Below are positions 47,893-59,173 of a stretch of 64,000 bases of DNA, in pieces (positions within the stretch are counted from its first letter, which is position 1; every line of letters begins with the position of its first letter). The notes beneath the pieces are model-generated. The model was not told the DNA's origin. It was given only the letters and a program-made list of their open reading frames with translations, and ran no database searches. The DNA is from Cornus controversa (Eukaryota > Streptophyta > Magnoliopsida > Cornales > Cornaceae), in contig CM048853.1 in NCBI GenBank assembly GCA_026545225.1, positions 47,107,755 to 47,171,754 on the forward strand, read 5' to 3'. The position numbers and the translations under genes were made by a program.

Positions 47893-47905
47893 AACCCACT
47901 TGGAT

Positions 47906-48399
47906 CATTTCACAATTATGCTCTTACAACACCAACTGAATCTGTTGATTCTCTCTCTCTCTTTTCAGTTGGTACAGACGCTGTTGATTCATTTAGAAAC
48001 CTATTATGTAGCATGGGAGTTAGTTTGAATTAAAAAAAAAAAAAGAAGCAAAAAAATCCTAAAATAAAATGTTGTGTCACAAGAAGTAATATATATCAAA
48101 GCCTTACCAATATCGATCCTGCTATGCATATGCCTCAAATGTATAAACTAATAAAGTAATAAAAACCAGGTATTGTACCAGCTTTTGATTGAAAGGTGAA
48201 AGTTTCTTTTTAGTTGAATATCTATAATGTAGCAACAAAGAAGCCATTTTGAACCTACAAAGATTGCAAATTTAATGAACCAAAGAACATAAATTGAATG
48301 TGGCTGAGAGTGCTAAGTATGCTCTAAATAAGGAAGAAATCTTTTTCTTTTTTTTTTTATGTTTTTTGGAAAACAAGTATATTGATGTGTAAAATTTAC
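47906..48399. other. Spacer between LINE pieces
   Basis: A GA/CT-rich patch near 47950 and a poly-A run (48031-48043), perhaps another retroposon tail. No gene. Confidence 0.35.
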
Positions 48400-48575
48400 A
48401 AAGTAGAGTGGATAGGCTTGCAATACAGCAACGCCTATCTACCCTGGATCGAAGGTCAACGAGGCACGTCCAAGACCCAAATGTATGCCCTTTGTGTTCG
48501 TTAGAACCTGAAACCCACTCCCATCTATTCTTTCAATGCCCATTTTCACTACCAAATTGGAAAATCGATTCTGAC
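48400..48575 (+). pseudogene. LINE zf-RVT fragment, plus strand
   Basis: Encodes RLAIQQRLSTLDRR, then CPLCSLEPETHSHLFFQCPF, the zinc-binding zf-RVT motif of plant LINE proteins. It is opposite in orientation to the LINE at 38802-47905, so it is a separate insertion. No flanking RT or RNase H. Confidence 0.7.
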
Positions 48576-48803
48576 TTGAAGAATCGAGCTTCAAGTTAGA
48601 ATACTAATTCTCGAAACTCACTCTAGGGTTTTTTGGAGCTAGCAGGTTTGAATCTTCCCTCTCATCACTGGACTGAAGAAATCATTTTCAGTTGCAGGTA
48701 ATAAATACATGTTTTTGATAACTAATTTTAAATTTTAAACCTATGATTTATAAATTTAAATCTTCAAAACTCTCAATGAATTTAAAACAAAGAAAGCAAA
48801 AGA

Positions 48804-48805
<2 letters not shown>

Positions 48806-48848
<43 letters not shown>

Positions 48849-49034
48849 CAAACCCCATAACCCTACATCTGGATAACTTACAGTCTTAATTATCAATCAC
48901 AAACCACCAAAACAGCTTCAGAATCATATCATAGCTATGAGCTAGATTTCTAGATGTACCAAACTCAATTCAACATATTGGAAATTCTTGAGCAAAACCT
49001 TCAAGTTTGCCTTATTAGGTTTAGTTTTTACCTC

Positions 49035-49073
<39 letters not shown>
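48806..49073. repeat. Two AT-rich microsatellites
   Basis: A TA run at 48806-48846 and a (TG)n(TA)n run at 49035-49073. The DNA between has no gene. Confidence 0.85.
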
Positions 49074-49075
<2 letters not shown>

Positions 49076-49616
49076 CATGGTCAACCCTATAAGGAATTGT
49101 ACGGACAACCCATCAAAATTTAGCTTCATAATGTACCCATGCATGATCATATGCATTTACAATACCATTTCTGTCGAACCAGAGCTGGTGATGACAATTT
49201 TTTGCATTTGAGCTTTCAAAATTCTTAAACTCGTACAGTACTTCGGAATGGATGGGAAACCATGAAAACAGTTTTGTTTATAGAACTCACTCAAAAACAC
49301 ATTGCATCACAAAATTATTTCATAGGCACAACATTCACACTCACATACAATGAATCACAACAACATTTATGCATAAAAAAGAAAAGAAAAAAAAGACATG
49401 TCTCCAGTCTAAGAGATGGCTTTGACTTCCATTTTAAGATGTGAAGAACATTAATCTAGCTATTAATAGTTTACAGATCCAGTTCAGTTGACCTACATGA
49501 AACTGAAATCAGAAATTTTGCTAGAAAAACCACTATGCATGTGATGACTTGTAAGCAGACCTTCCTTCCCTCGTCAGTTTAATTGGTTAATTTCTCTACT
49601 GCAATTAACCGTTTGT

Positions 49617-49835
49617 TGGAGAAAGTCATACAACGGAGGCTATTAGCTGCATATCTTTAATAATTCTCCGGAACTGAAGCCTTTCCTCCACATCGGTGGC
49701 CTTTATTATCCCACTGGTCAAATTGTAAAAATTCGAGTGGGATAATAAAAGACATCGATGTCAAAGAAAGAATTCAGTTTAGGAGTATTATTAAAGATAT
49801 GGCAGCTAATAGCCTGTGATGCATCACTTTCTCCT
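49617..49835. repeat. Hairpin with about 95-bp imperfect arms
   Basis: Left arm GGAGAAAGTCATACAACGG, GGCTATTAGCTGCATATCTT, CCTTTATTATCCCACT; the right arm AGTGGGATAATAAAAG, AAAGATATGGCAGCTAATAG, CACTTTCTCC is its mismatched complement, with a loop of about 20 bp. It could be a MITE or a small-RNA hairpin; no target duplication is obvious. Confidence 0.65.
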
Positions 49836-50366
49836 ACAAAAATGTATGCAGTGGAAGAAAACCGAGGATGATGATGAAAAGCTTGAAGAAGCTAGTTAGA
49901 TGAACCTTGCTAGAGCCCACGACTGCGTTCTGATCATTCATTGACTAGTCTCCTCTCTTCTCGAGAATCCATACATTTCTTTCTTTTTTTCTTCAAAAAT
50001 GGTAAGATCTTTGACACAAGAAGAAGGGGTAGGGTCAAAAGCCGCGGTAACATAGAGGATGCAGGTGTTACTTCTTAGATCCTGCATATAAAAAAAAAAA
50101 TGAAGTCACTTGATATCCACTATTAATTATACAGCAATTGAAATCAATCAAATTAAAAAAAAAAAATTACTATGAAGAGTTGAGACAAACCCTACCTTTG
50201 ATCAAAACCAGTCTCACAAACCCTACCTTTGATCAAAACCAGTCTCAGCCAAACAAATTATTCCGATTGTGAAACTAGCTAATCCAACACCTACTGTTTC
50301 TTTTTTTCTTTTTTCCTCCTTTTTCTGGGTACAAAATATAAGATCAGCATTGTATAAAACAAACAC

Positions 50367-50403
<37 letters not shown>

Positions 50404-51381
50404 AATAATTCTGTCTCAGAAGAGGCTTAATTTAAAGAAGGTTGGAACTTAGGGAAGACTATGTTTGGACCTCATTTTCTGAAAGTTAGGTGAGACGGAA
50501 TATTTCTGCCTCAGAAAAGGTTTACTTTTCTTTATCCATCTCTTGTCCTTTTGTTCACTCGGTTCTTCACACGGCTTACTCAACTCATTGCTCGCTCCAT
50601 AAATATATAACTTCTTGCCGACATGTATCGAATGCCATTCACACAATAATTAGAGATATTTTCGGACAAACACAGTAAATACAGTACTTGTGCTGACTTT
50701 TCCTTCACGTGGTAGTGTCCAAGGTGAAAGTTTACTTTATGTGACAACATCATAATAGTAATCCCCAAGGCTTTAATCACATATTAAATACATTAAATTT
50801 TTTTTCTAGACAAAAGTAGTCTTTCATTTTTTTTTCTTCACACCTCTTCCCTTCTATTATTAGTAACTTCATATAAGAAAATTGTATATTATTAGTAACT
50901 TCATATAGGGATATTCTTAAATAATCTGTAATTTATTCCAGTTTTGTATTATAAAAAAAAAAAATTTCTTTTTGCTGCCACCTAAAAGATTCAGCTACAT
51001 TATAATGAATGAATTTTTTTTTCTCTATTGTCTTCCACTAATATTATACTTATATGATTACTTTTAAAAAAATAATTATATATGATTAATATGACTTGAA
51101 GAAGAGAGAGAGAATATTTTGAAAGTGGGTTATGTGGCAATAAATTTTAATAGAGTTAAATTTAGAATAGTAAGATTCAATTGAATTTAATAGAAGTAGA
51201 GAGAAGAAATAAGAATACACAAGTAATAAGAGAGAGAAGATGTTGTGCTCGAAGACGATAATGAGTTTGGATGTGGTGAGATCAACAGTTGAGAGAGGAG
51301 TACTAATTAGTTAAAAAAAACAAAAAAAGATGACATATTCTAAAAATTTTAATTTAAAAAAATTTATATTTTCAAAAAAAA
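49836..51381. other. Gene-free region
   Basis: Contains a 30-bp tandem repeat (CCCTACCTTTGATCAAAACC, 50193-50248), a GA microsatellite (50371-50400) and AT-rich DNA. No gene is recognised. Confidence 0.4.
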
Positions 51382-52620
51382 ATTACACTTAAATAAAGTT
51401 AGGAGACCTAAATTACAAAGTGGTCTATTTTAAAAGTTTATTTTTCACTTCGGTTGAGTTAAGTAAAATAATTACATATGCATTGAAAATTATTATTCAG
51501 GTACAAAATGCCCTTTAATCTCTTATTCCAAAATATTAAATTATCATTCTTAAATCTAATAATTCCTTCACTCAAGAAATTAAGAAAATATTTGGAACAT
51601 CGTTTGGTTTCTAAAAAATTGCAAGAATATAAAAGTAATCTAGTAAAAGTGAACAAACTCATAAAGTAAAGCAAAATATGCAATATACAAGTACTTGTGA
51701 GTATGCTATTATGTCATAAAGTAGTCAAAATTAGACCGTCTGATACAACCCTGAATGACAACCAACTTTTTTTTCCTCTTAAATTAATACAAGTAGATAC
51801 ACTTGTGGTATCACAACACATTAACTATATCTGAATGGAAATGAAGTAAATTTTTCAGATGTACTTGGGTAAATTTTCGGTATGATATGCCTAATAAAAT
51901 ATGAGTATCAGGAAAAAATATTACATCAAAACACAAGGCACAATAATAAGGAAAATCTAAATTTTACAAGTAAACTCCTATAAATTTCAAGTATGCCTGC
52001 AAATGTAAACAAAATTTGAATTTTATAAGCAAATAAGTTATGAGTCATTCTACATAGAATATGCATATTCACTAAATCAAATTAATAACTTATTTAAACA
52101 AGCAAATATGAATTAGATAGTTAATAATGGTAACTTAAAAAAAGTAACTAGTGAAACCGTTTATCACATTTAAAAAATATCAAAATTAATAACCATTGGC
52201 ACATGAATTTGTCATACAATTAAAAAATTAGTTCACTAATTTTTTATTACTTTTTTTAAAAGTAAAAAAAGTAGTTCACTAAAGTAAAATAAGAGATCAT
52301 ATTTTTGTGATGAGAGATGATCAATGGTCAATAATTTATCTAGATAGTGGTGCTTCTCAATAAATTCGATTTTCTTCTAATGAGACAAAAAGACAATGAT
52401 CTGTTGAATTTTATTTAGTCACACACACGCTCATTCAGTTGCACAGGAACCAAACAGAATTTTGTGTGGGTTGGAATAAGAGATTGAATGGCATTTTGAA
52501 CTTGAATAATAATTTTCAATGCATATGTAATTATTTTGTTTAATTCAACCAAAGTGAAAAATAAACTTTTAAAATAGATCACTTTGTAATTTAGGCCTCC
52601 TAACTTTATTTAAGTATAGT
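51382..52620. mobile_element. Element with about 155-bp inverted repeats
   Basis: Arms 51382-51537 and 52465-52620 are inverted copies (ACTTAAATAAAGTTAGGAG, CACTTCGGTTGAGTTAAG, TACATATGCATTGAAAATTA and their complements). The interior of about 0.9 kb has no transposase. Probably a non-autonomous DNA transposon with long terminal repeats. Confidence 0.7.
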
Positions 52621-52649
52621 TTTCTCTATTTTCAATGTATTAAAAAAAT

Positions 52650-52752
52650 GAGTAATGATACTCAAATAAAATTCGTAGACAGAATTTATAGACAGAATAT
52701 TTTACAGATATAAAGCATTCTGCCTACGAATTCTGCCTAAATAGTATTACTT
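52650..52752. mobile_element. MITE, family A short copy 3
   Basis: Ends GAGTAATGATACTC and AGTATTACTT with inner GAATTCTGCC/GTAGACAGAAT motifs match the element at 3175-3340, with the middle deleted. Confidence 0.65.
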
Positions 52753-53007
52753 TCAAAAAGTTGAGTCGCTTTGCCACACACGTGAATCTCGGTTCATGGA
52801 ACATTACTCGTATATATGCATCACAACATGTGACGTGTGATGGTGCAAAGACAGAAAGTGTAGGTGTGCAAGGAAAAAGTGTGTAAGCACATTTAACGTG
52901 CTAAAAATGGTGGAAGGACGGTGAAGAAAGTCGTGCAAGACACGCTGTATTTTTGTACTACTTTCTGGTCATATTAGTTGACCATTTTAGTTTGTTAGAT
53001 TCTCCAA

Positions 53008-53043
<36 letters not shown>

Positions 53044-54012
53044 TTGTCTATCATAAAAGTAAAAATAAAATAAATTTAATCTTTTTTGTAATTATCTATT
53101 CAAGTTTTTAAATATCTTTTAACTTGATAATATATATATATATATATATATAACTAAACAAAGACGAACAATTTTGATAATTTTATAATGGCACCGTGCA
53201 TTAATTGCATGTTTTTGTTTAAAAATTGGATATTTAATATAAAATGAAGAAAATAAAAATTAGTGGTAGTCGTAGATGTATTCTTATAAAAATTAGCTAT
53301 GATAACAAGATTTGGAATTTATGCTTTTTGGTAAAAAAAACATGATTAGATGAATCACAAGCTTTTATTACTCCACTTAAAAAAAATTATCTCACTCTTC
53401 GTATATTTTTCTGAAAATCCAATAATTGTTTCCCTGTTGCAATTGCATCCACCCAATTCATGATATTGAATCAACTGGATTGGAGAATATAGGAGTAATC
53501 ATTTCATAGGGACAACAATAATAGGCTCTTATCATGATTATGAGTCTCGGTTGGAGATGGGGTTCGTTGACTCATTCAAAGACTAACACGTATTCTTCTT
53601 CACTCTAATAAAGAACAAGGAGAGAGGACACTACTTATAATTCTACTTCTACTGTGCTGTCTGCATCGGATTTTTCAAGTTTAAAAGTGGTTTGAGTGGG
53701 TGTTTAAATCCGTAACGTTTAAGAGATTTGGAGTAAAAAAAAAAATGTTCAGAGTCATTTTTGACTTATGCTTTTTTTTTTTTTTTTTTACGTAAAAGTT
53801 GAAATAAAAGTTCTATTAAATAAGACCGTTCTTCTTCTTCAACAAAATGCTCTAACACATCTTCAAATTTTTATTTTTCACGAAAAATACTTATGTCAAA
53901 AAATGTGATCAACCTTTCTTAGATTTGGTTGATGTTATCCTGACACCTCTAGATTCCAATCATTGATTGATTGTCAATCACATCAAAAGGCAACTAATTT
54001 GAAAAACTAAAA
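52753..54012. other. Gene-free region
   Basis: AT/CA microsatellites at 53009-53044 and 53130-53152; no gene or clear element. Confidence 0.4.
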
Positions 54013-54178
54013 GACAATGCTTACCTACTCACCGGTGTATAGGTGAGCTCTCCTAACCACTGATGTGTTCATTATACTTATTTATTACACTTTAAAATTG
54101 ATGTATTCATTTTTTATTGAAACACATCAGTGGTCAGAATGGCTCACCTACACACTAGTGAGTAGGTAAGTATTGTCC
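54013..54178. mobile_element. Mutator-like MITE with 10-bp target duplication
   Basis: Inverted ends GACAATGCTTACCTACTCAC and GTGAGTAGGTAAGTATTGTC, plus inner CACTGATGTGTT/AACACATCAGTG. Flanked by a perfect AAAACTAAAA on both sides (54003-54012, 54179-54188). Confidence 0.85.
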
Positions 54179-54262
54179 AAAACTAAAATTTCAAAACTAC
54201 TTTACTATTTGAAATTACAATTCTACCCTTAATTAATGTGACCTTTATACCTCTTTTTCTTT

Positions 54263-54780
54263 ATGCACATTTCTCTCCTTTCTTTCTCTACCCATCTTCA
54301 ACCACTTCTCTCTCACGCCCTTCGTTCTTTCGATCATCACTGTATATTTCTCCTAAACCGTCACTTCGTTCAATCTCCTCCCTTTGATCACTTTCCTCTA
54401 CCTTTACTATCTTTCCTCAACCCCAAACCCTTCCTCTTCAACCCTCTCCAAAAATCCTCTAAGATGACATTATCATCATCATCATCGTCTGATGATACCG
54501 AAAACTCAATCACCAAATCAAAACCTCAAGGCGCTAAACTCATCTCATTGATCATTTCAGTGTCTATTAGTCTGATTGTTTGATTCCTCATCCCAAAATC
54601 GTTTGAGGGTTCGATGCAAGCATGTCAATTATTCGCAATGTTTACATCAACAATCGTCGGACTCGTGTTTAGTGTGTTGCCCGTCGATGCATGGGCATTT
54701 TTAGGGCTCACAACGTCAACTGTAACAAAAACCCTAACTTTTTCGACTGGGGTTTGGTGCTTGAAATCAAAGAATTGTCA
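54263..54780 (+). pseudogene. DIT1: Plastid dicarboxylate (2-oxoglutarate/malate) translocator fragment
   Basis: The frame encodes a transit-peptide-like Ser/Pro/Leu-rich start, SKPQGAKLISLIISVSI, a TGA stop at 54581-54583 where a codon of the first membrane helix is expected, then in the same frame FLIPKS, CQLFAMFTSTIVGLVFS, DAWAFLGLTT and TKTLTF. These are the first two membrane segments of the DiT1/OMT1 chloroplast envelope carrier. After about 54755 similarity stops and the rest of the roughly 550-residue protein is absent. A truncated, broken copy; no introns are visible, so either exon 1 only or a retrocopy. Confidence 0.8.
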
Positions 54781-54909
54781 GCAAAGATTCAGAAATCTTC
54801 CATTTAACGTTAGACTATCGTACTAAAGAAATTGCAGGGGATCAAAGCCCTCTATCAACATTGACACCACCATTGACATCGTTGCCGCAAAATCATGAGC
54901 TATGGTTCA

Positions 54910-55042
54910 TAATGGAAAATTCTAATTATTACTATATATATATAGACAGAGAAAGAGAGAAAACATACTAAATATATATAATGGAAAATTCTGATTATTA
55001 CTATATATATATAGACAAAGAAAGAGAGAAAACATACTAAAT
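54910..55042. repeat. 69-bp tandem repeat, two copies
   Basis: AATGGAAAATTCTAATTATT to GAGAAAACATACTAAATA repeats with period 69 bp; a third partial relative (GACAAAGAAAGAGAGAA) lies at 57260-57276. Confidence 0.85.
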
Positions 55043-55529
55043 AGGGATGGCAACGGGGCGGGTACGGCACGGATTTGCCTAAACCAGTTCCCGCCCCGCT
55101 ACCTTCAACATAATTACCAAATCCGCCGCGGGTTTGAAACGGGATAGAATTTCAAAACCCATCCCCGCCCCATTGGGAGAAACCCCACCCCGTTTAAATT
55201 TTCAAAAGGGGTGGAACGAGACGGGCGAGGCGGGGCCTCTCCTCACAAAATTGTAACCACATCAAACATCAATAAAATTTGATTTTTTCAAAAAATACGA
55301 GCCGAGTGGGTAGTATCAGGTTTGATACTATTAAATTCAAAATAGTATAACCCCTGTTTAAGAAGTAAAATGATAAGATTTCACAGTCAAATAGCCTATT
55401 ACAGAAAATATATTTCACAACTAAATAACTTAGTAACAAGTTTGATCCAACAATTAAAGAAGTGTTAATATAACAAAAAGATAAAATGAAAACATAAGTC
55501 TTAATACAACCAAAAGTAAAATTACAATT

Positions 55530-55562
<33 letters not shown>

Positions 55563-55738
55563 TTCTAATAACTATAGGCAGGGCGGGGCAGGTTATTATA
55601 GAGTCCCGAACCCGCCCCATACCCGCGGCGGGTTTTGATTTTTTTTCCCAAACCCGCCCCTAAGGAAAAAAAATGGCTCCCATACCTTCCCTAAACGGGG
55701 CGAAAACCCGGCGGGACGGACAAAATTGCCATCCCTGA
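55043..55738. mobile_element. hAT-like MITE, GC-rich ends
   Basis: Left AGGGATGGCAACGGGGCGGG and right TTGCCATCCCT are inverted, with GGGGCGGG/CCCGCCCC motifs in both arms. Flanked by the 8-bp duplication TACTAAAT (55035-55042; 55739-55746). No coding sequence. Confidence 0.85.
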
Positions 55739-55759
55739 TACTAAATATATATATTTGTG

Positions 55760-57259
55760 TACAGGGGAAAGGATCCCCTCCTTTAGAATCTATCTACTAG
55801 TTTTCGCAAGGTTCAATCCTACGACCCAGATTTTGCCACATCATTCTATTACTAAACTTACATTAGGCTGCCCTTTTTAACACAAAACTCACACAAACGT
55901 TAAACTCACCCTAACATTAACGGCAGAAAAATAGGCGCGGCAATGGACTTTTTTTCTTCATTTCCCTCTCATTCTCTTTTCATTCAACTCTTATATTTCT
56001 TTCTCACTAAAAATTTTGAGCAATGCTACACGTCTCGAATAAATATCATGAATTTTAACTTGAATCTATGTGGCAGATAATATAATTTATTATTTTAGGA
56101 AATAAAATTAAATGGTAAGTTGTTATTGGTGGGATTTCCCTCATACACGGAATCCCTATGGTATTATCATCTGCCACATAGATTCAAGTTAAAATTTGTG
56201 AAATAAAATTGTGACGTTTAGCATTTCTCAAAAAATTTTACTCATTCTAGCTGTCATTATTGCAACGTGGAGGAAATGGTAGAGTTGAAGAAGAGCAAGA
56301 AATGGGAAAAGATTTGTCAGATGCACCATTAACAGGGATCAAGGGTTGAAATTGTGAGTCAATTTATTGTTCAAAATGTCTCTTTTGAGTCAATCTATCG
56401 CTCAAAATGCCTTTTTTTTTCTCTCTTTTTCTAATAATGTTTAGGACCAATCAGGCCAAATGAAAATATGACTCTATGAAAAAATAGTCCTGCAGGATTC
56501 TCAAATTATTATGTTATTCAATGTAAATAATCACAAATTCTACATCACATCAAAAATTGGTCTTCACCCATTGAATCCTACGTTCACTATTACTTAATTT
56601 CTTATTTATGTTAAAAAGACAGTTCAAAATTCATCCACTAACACTTTCATTCGCATGATGCCTACCCATTTAATGAGAAATAACTGTATATAGGGTTCCC
56701 ATTATGGATCAAATCTGGGATTTGCTTATTAACAGGGGTTATCTTTAGAAGCACAGGACTCTTGTTCATCAAGTTCTCTTATTTGAACTCATAGTCAGTG
56801 CCTTTCTCAACCAAGGCAATTTCTACCCTTTGCGTAAAGGACAGAAATCCAAGAGAATCAGTTCGTCAGCCATTGTTAAGACTCAAACAAAGATTGAATA
56901 TTGAAGGAGAAGAAATGGGTTGTTGCAGATGAGATATAGTGTTTGAGATTCGAAATGAGAAGATCCACTCCTAGCCTATGGAAAAATTTGAGAGAAATTG
57001 ATTGTTAAAGAGAGAAACCTAGAATCTTTTGAATTTTGAAATCTTGATTTGTTTAAAGTTAGAGTCTTTTGAATTTTGAAATCTCGATTTGTTTCTCTAT
57101 TATGTTTACTGTTAACGCGTGTGTGAGTTCTGTGTTAAAAAGGGCACTGTAATGTGAGTTTAGTAATAGAATGATGTGGCAAAATCTGGACCGCGTGATT
57201 AAACCCTGTAGAAACCAGTAGAGAGATTTATAAAGAAGAGTATCCATTCCCTGTGTATA
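55760..57259. mobile_element. 1.5-kb element with about 150-bp inverted repeats
   Basis: Arms 55760-55920 and 57105-57259 are inverted: CAGATTTTGCCACATCATTC, TATTACTAAACT, GCCCTTTTTAACACA and complements. The interior has no clear transposase and hosts a family B MITE. Mutator-like by its long terminal repeats (inference). Confidence 0.7.
56028..56229. mobile_element. MITE, family B copy 2
   Basis: GAGCAATGCTACACGTCTC and GTGACGTTTAGCATTTCTC ends, with inner TTAACTTGAATCTATGTGGC and its complement. Same family as 26972-27183. Confidence 0.85.
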
Positions 57260-57472
57260 GACAAAGAAAGAGAGAACCAATTATTGCGTTGTTGATTATT
57301 GAGAAGATCATGACTCTTGATGTTACAAGATAGTGAGAGAGTATTGGATTTAGAAGATTCGTTTCAGACACATGATAGAGGGCAAAATTGAGGTTTCATC
57401 TTTTTAGTATATATGTTAACAAATAATTTAAATATAGGAAAGGGTATAATAGTAAAAGTATATGAACCGTTA

Positions 57473-58015
57473 AGGCCTAGTTTGGTTGGAAAGAAATGAA
57501 AAGAAAAGAAAAGAAAGGGAAGGAAATGGAGGGATATATTTTTTTGTGTTTGGTGTAAAAATTTTAATAGAAAGGAAAGGAAATGGAGGGATATGTTTTT
57601 TTGTGTTTGGTGTAAAATTTTTAATGGAAAGGAAAAGAAATGGAATGATTTGAATGGATAAATTAAGGATGAATAGTAGCTTTTGTCATCCTTTCGAAAA
57701 TGGGAGAAAATGGAAGGAAAAGAAAGGAAAGACCAGTATTTTTTAATGAGACTTTGTTAATACCAACTTTGCCCTTATTTTGATAAAAGCTAAAATTTGT
57801 TCTTTTAAATATAAAAGAGTATAATGGTAAACTTTTTAAATATTTTCCTTTCCTTTCTTTCCCCGAACATGTTAACTATCATTTCTTTTCTTTTCCTTTA
57901 TTAATCAACCAAACACGATAAAAGTTTAACATTATCCTTTCCTTTCCTTTATTTTCTTTTCTCTCATTACTAATGTTATCCTTTCTTTTATTTTTCATTA
58001 TACCAAACATAGCCT
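57473..58015. mobile_element. Foldback element (GTTTGG type)
   Basis: AGGCCTAGTTTGGTTGGAAA mirrors ATACCAAACATAGCCT, with GGAAAGGAAATGG/CCTTTCCTTT arms. It contains a short internal duplication of GGAGGGATATNTTTTTTTGTG. Non-coding. Confidence 0.65.
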
Positions 58016-58211
58016 AAAAACAAACTGTTATTAGCTCTGATAAGGGGTGTCAGAGCCATTTTTGACACAAGTATTCTCCATAAGCAATAAATGGAAACTT
58101 CAGGGGTGTTAGAGCATTTTACCCTTTTTTTAAAAAAAAATTTGAAAGAGAGGAAAAGAAAAAAATATCCTTCAAAGCACTCTCACACTATAAATATCCT
58201 AAAAGAAACTT

Positions 58212-58765
58212 GTATTCTCTGTTTGGTTGGATGAAAGAGAAGTGAGTGAGATAACACCTTACTTTGTTTGTTAGAAGAGAAGGAAATAGAGAGTTGTAAT
58301 TTGTTTTTACCATTATACACATCGCTATTTATAGTATTGCTTTGAACATTTATTATGTTATATGTATTGTTCTTTCACTCTAATTGGTTCATGCATGGTA
58401 ACTTTGATTATTTTTTGTTTTGTTTTTATAAGTAAAATCATATTTCTTCATAAATAAATAAATAAATAAAAAGTTATTACAAAGAAAAAAAAATAGTCGA
58501 GTTACCCATTCATTACGAAAGCTAGTATTGTAATATCTAATAATTATGGAGGGCGGTATTGTAATTTAAAATTTTTATAATAGTCTTTCTATCTTCTTTT
58601 CTTTTTATGTTCATAGTTGGAGAGATAAAAATTTATAAAAGAGGAAGGATGACATCTATACTCTTTTCACTTCCTTTCTTGTCTTCTCTATACCAAACAA
58701 ACATAAAGTTTATTCATTTCTTTTATCTTTCCTCCGGTACTCTTATTTCTTCCAAACCCACCCTT
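58212..58765. mobile_element. Second GTTTGG-type foldback element
   Basis: CTGTTTGGTTGGATGAAAGA and the right-side TACCAAACAAACATAAAG/TTCCAAACCCACCC are complementary, with mismatches. Non-coding. Confidence 0.45.
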
Positions 58766-58874
58766 ATAGACCAATTTTGATGAATAATTGTGTTTTCTTT
58801 CATTAAAAATTAAAATAAAGATGTGGAGGGATGTTTGTTTTTTAAGAAAAAGAAAATTAGTGGGAATAAGAAGC

Positions 58875-59003
58875 AAAGATGTAGAGGGCTTGATCCAAAA
58901 TATGGGCCCAAAATATCGAACCACATCCTGGCGCGGAACCAAAGATGTAGAGGGCTTGATCCGAAATATGGGCCCAGACTATTGAACCACATCCTGGTGC
59001 GGC
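58875..59003. promoter_or_regulatory. 66-bp tandem repeat with GGGCCCA motifs upstream of the GDSL gene
   Basis: Two copies of AAAGATGTAGAGGGCTTGAT followed by ATATGGGCCCA and CCACATCCTGG, period 66 bp, with another GGCCCA just downstream (about 59030). TGGGCC is the Site II (TCP-binding) core common in plant proximal promoters; the array ends 170 bp before the ATG. Confidence 0.6.
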
Positions 59004-59173
59004 CCAAATCCTCACACCAAAAGCACAGGCCCATCTCATGCAAACTAGCACATGAAGAAAACTAGAAATGACCTTTTAATTCAAATCCAATCCCATTTCT
59101 TCTCCTCTTTCGATTCCAAAGAAAGTGCAAGTACTAACACTGCCAAAGAGAGTAAATCCGAGCAAACGACACT

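Larger units (their letters stand above)
38802..47905 (-). mobile_element. 5'-truncated LINE, split by two nested LTR elements
   Basis: Minus-strand pieces of one non-LTR retrotransposon lie at 47905-47310, 41756-41651 and 39389-38802. They read, in order: the C-terminal part of the reverse-transcriptase protein (VWEDQCIPGFDHKL, DSHKCWKVELIRRLF-like), a zf-RVT domain (VEHLIFHCPP), a WLIWKARNRLIHDG linker and an RNase-H-like domain. The element ends in a poly-T run on the plus strand (38802-38813), i.e. its poly-A tail. Frames join across the LTR insertions, proving one element. The reverse transcriptase core is absent, so it was truncated at the 5' end on insertion. The 3' end lies about 210 bp upstream of the TRAPPC4 ATG. 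Confidence 0.85.

Noticed and set aside
50193..50248. Repeated CCCTACCTTTGATCAAAACC as a possible CRISPR-like or regulatory array
   Set aside because: Only two adjacent copies; a simple tandem duplication in a plant intergenic region.
57059..57280. Minus-strand 73-codon frame
   Set aside because: Lies in the inverted arm of a DNA element; no similarity recognised.
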